NCBI GenBank assembly: GCA_023269455.1
Contig: JAHFTG010000140.1
Coordinates: 1-6,051, forward strand
Direction of reading: 5' to 3'
Source of the DNA: Opitutaceae bacterium
GTDB taxonomy: Bacteria > Verrucomicrobiota > Verrucomicrobiia > Opitutales > Opitutaceae
DNA length: 6,051 nucleotides
Shown: positions 5,535 through 6,051 of the stretch, one piece after another
Layout of the letters: the number at the start of each line of letters is the position of its first letter
Position numbering within the stretch: position 1 is the first letter of the stretch
The notes under the pieces: generated by a model
Database searches by the model: none
What the model saw: the letters and a program-made list of their open reading frames with translations, nothing else
Told to the model about the DNA's origin: nothing
Position numbers and translations under genes: made by a program

Positions 5535-6051
5535 ATGCAAAAACTGGCCCTTCTCTCGGTGAGCGACAAAAGCGGTTTGGTGGACTTCGCCACCGCCCTC
5601 GTAAACCAGCACGGTTACAAGCTGCTCTCCACCGGCGGCACCGCCAAGCTCCTCGCCGAAAAAGGCCTGCCCGTCACCGAAGTCAGCCAGCACACCGGCT
5701 TCCCCGAGATGATGGAAGGCCGTGTCAAAACGCTCCATCCGAAGATCCACGGCGGCCTCCTCTGCCGTCGCGACAAGGCCGATCACCTCGCCGCCGCCGC
5801 CGCCCACGGCATCGACCTCATCGACCTCGTCGTCGTCAACCTCTACCCGTTCGAGCAGACCGTCGCCAAGAAGGACGTCCACTTCGAGGAAGCCATCGAG
5901 AACATCGACATCGGCGGTCCCTCCATGCTGCGCAGCGCCGCCAAGAATCACGAGAGCGTCACCGTGGTCGTCGATCCCGCCGACTACGCCAACGTGCTCG
6001 CCGCCTTCGCCGCTCCCGCCACGTTGCCCGCCCTCCGCCGCAAGCTCGCGT
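5535..6051 (+). CDS. purH: Bifunctional AICAR transformylase/IMP cyclohydrolase PurH, N-terminal part
   Basis: The first 172 residues of PurH, which carries out the last two steps of de novo purine synthesis: formylation of AICAR, then ring closure to IMP. The gene runs off the window end. The visible part is most of the N-terminal IMP cyclohydrolase domain, which has the methylglyoxal-synthase-like fold. It opens with LALLSVSDKSGLVDFA (4-19). Next come LLSTGGTAKLL (30-40), TGFPEMMEGRVKTLHPKIHGG (54-74), VVNLYPFEQTV (100-110) and NIDIGGPSMLRSAAKNH (123-139), all strongly conserved in PurH. The AICAR transformylase domain lies outside. The ATG at 5535 gives the family-typical N-terminus. No Shine-Dalgarno sequence is seen before it (CCCCTCTTT directly precedes the ATG), and no clear promoter or purine-riboswitch-like structure was recognised in the 64 bases after the inverted repeat. 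The frame is open and intact to the window end. Confidence 0.96.
   Translation, partial: MQKLALLSVSDKSGLVDFATALVNQHGYKLLSTGGTAKLLAEKGLPVTEVSQHTGFPEMMEGRVKTLHPKIHGGLLCRRDKADHLAAAAAHGIDLIDLVVVNLYPFEQTVAKKDVHFEEAIENIDIGGPSMLRSAAKNHESVTVVVDPADYANVLAAFAAPATLPALRRKLA

Noticed and set aside
5460..5951. Minus-strand open frame of 163 codons opposite purH
   Set aside because: It is antisense to strongly conserved PurH sequence, and its Gly/Glu/Val/Asp-rich product looks like a codon-bias shadow.

Overview
The window is a chromosomal stretch of a high-GC bacterium. Its core is housekeeping genes: a Y-family DNA polymerase, an inositol-monophosphatase-family enzyme, a beta-CASP ribonuclease, ApaG, a TauE/SafE-like membrane protein and PurH. 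Most genes lack a clear Shine-Dalgarno sequence, and the gaps carry imperfect inverted repeats built from short motifs (ACGCAAAG-like and CAGGAT-like). I associate that combination with Verrucomicrobia, perhaps Opitutae. This is recollection and inference, not a database result. No mobile-element genes, tRNA, rRNA or CRISPR array were seen.

Layout. Positions 2-454 (+) hold the C-terminal end of a DinB-type polymerase, cut by the window edge, with a QLDLF clamp-binding motif. Next come two uncharacterised genes on the + strand: a secreted protein (561-1247) and, 9 bases later, a small three-helix membrane protein (1257-1610). The first is visibly more AT-rich than its surroundings. An inositol-monophosphatase-family gene follows (1668-2462, +). 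It converges on a beta-CASP metallo-beta-lactamase RNase gene (2708-4066, -). The 245-base gap between them holds a branched inverted repeat (2481-2604) and a strong intrinsic terminator for the RNase gene (2662-2692). Upstream of the RNase, in the same direction, lies apaG (4165-4569, -). Divergent from apaG is a six-helix TauE/SafE-like protein (4652-5380, +) with a histidine-rich tail. A 74-base inverted repeat (5397-5470) separates it from the start of purH (5535 to the window end, +).

How the genes relate. They do not form one pathway. The likely units are the secreted/membrane pair, possibly continuing into the phosphatase gene; apaG with the RNase gene on the minus strand; and purH alone after the repeat. 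I see no convincing new multi-gene system. The observations most worth following are the two structured intergenic repeats, especially the 9-base periodicity of the second, and the unknown secreted-plus-membrane protein pair.
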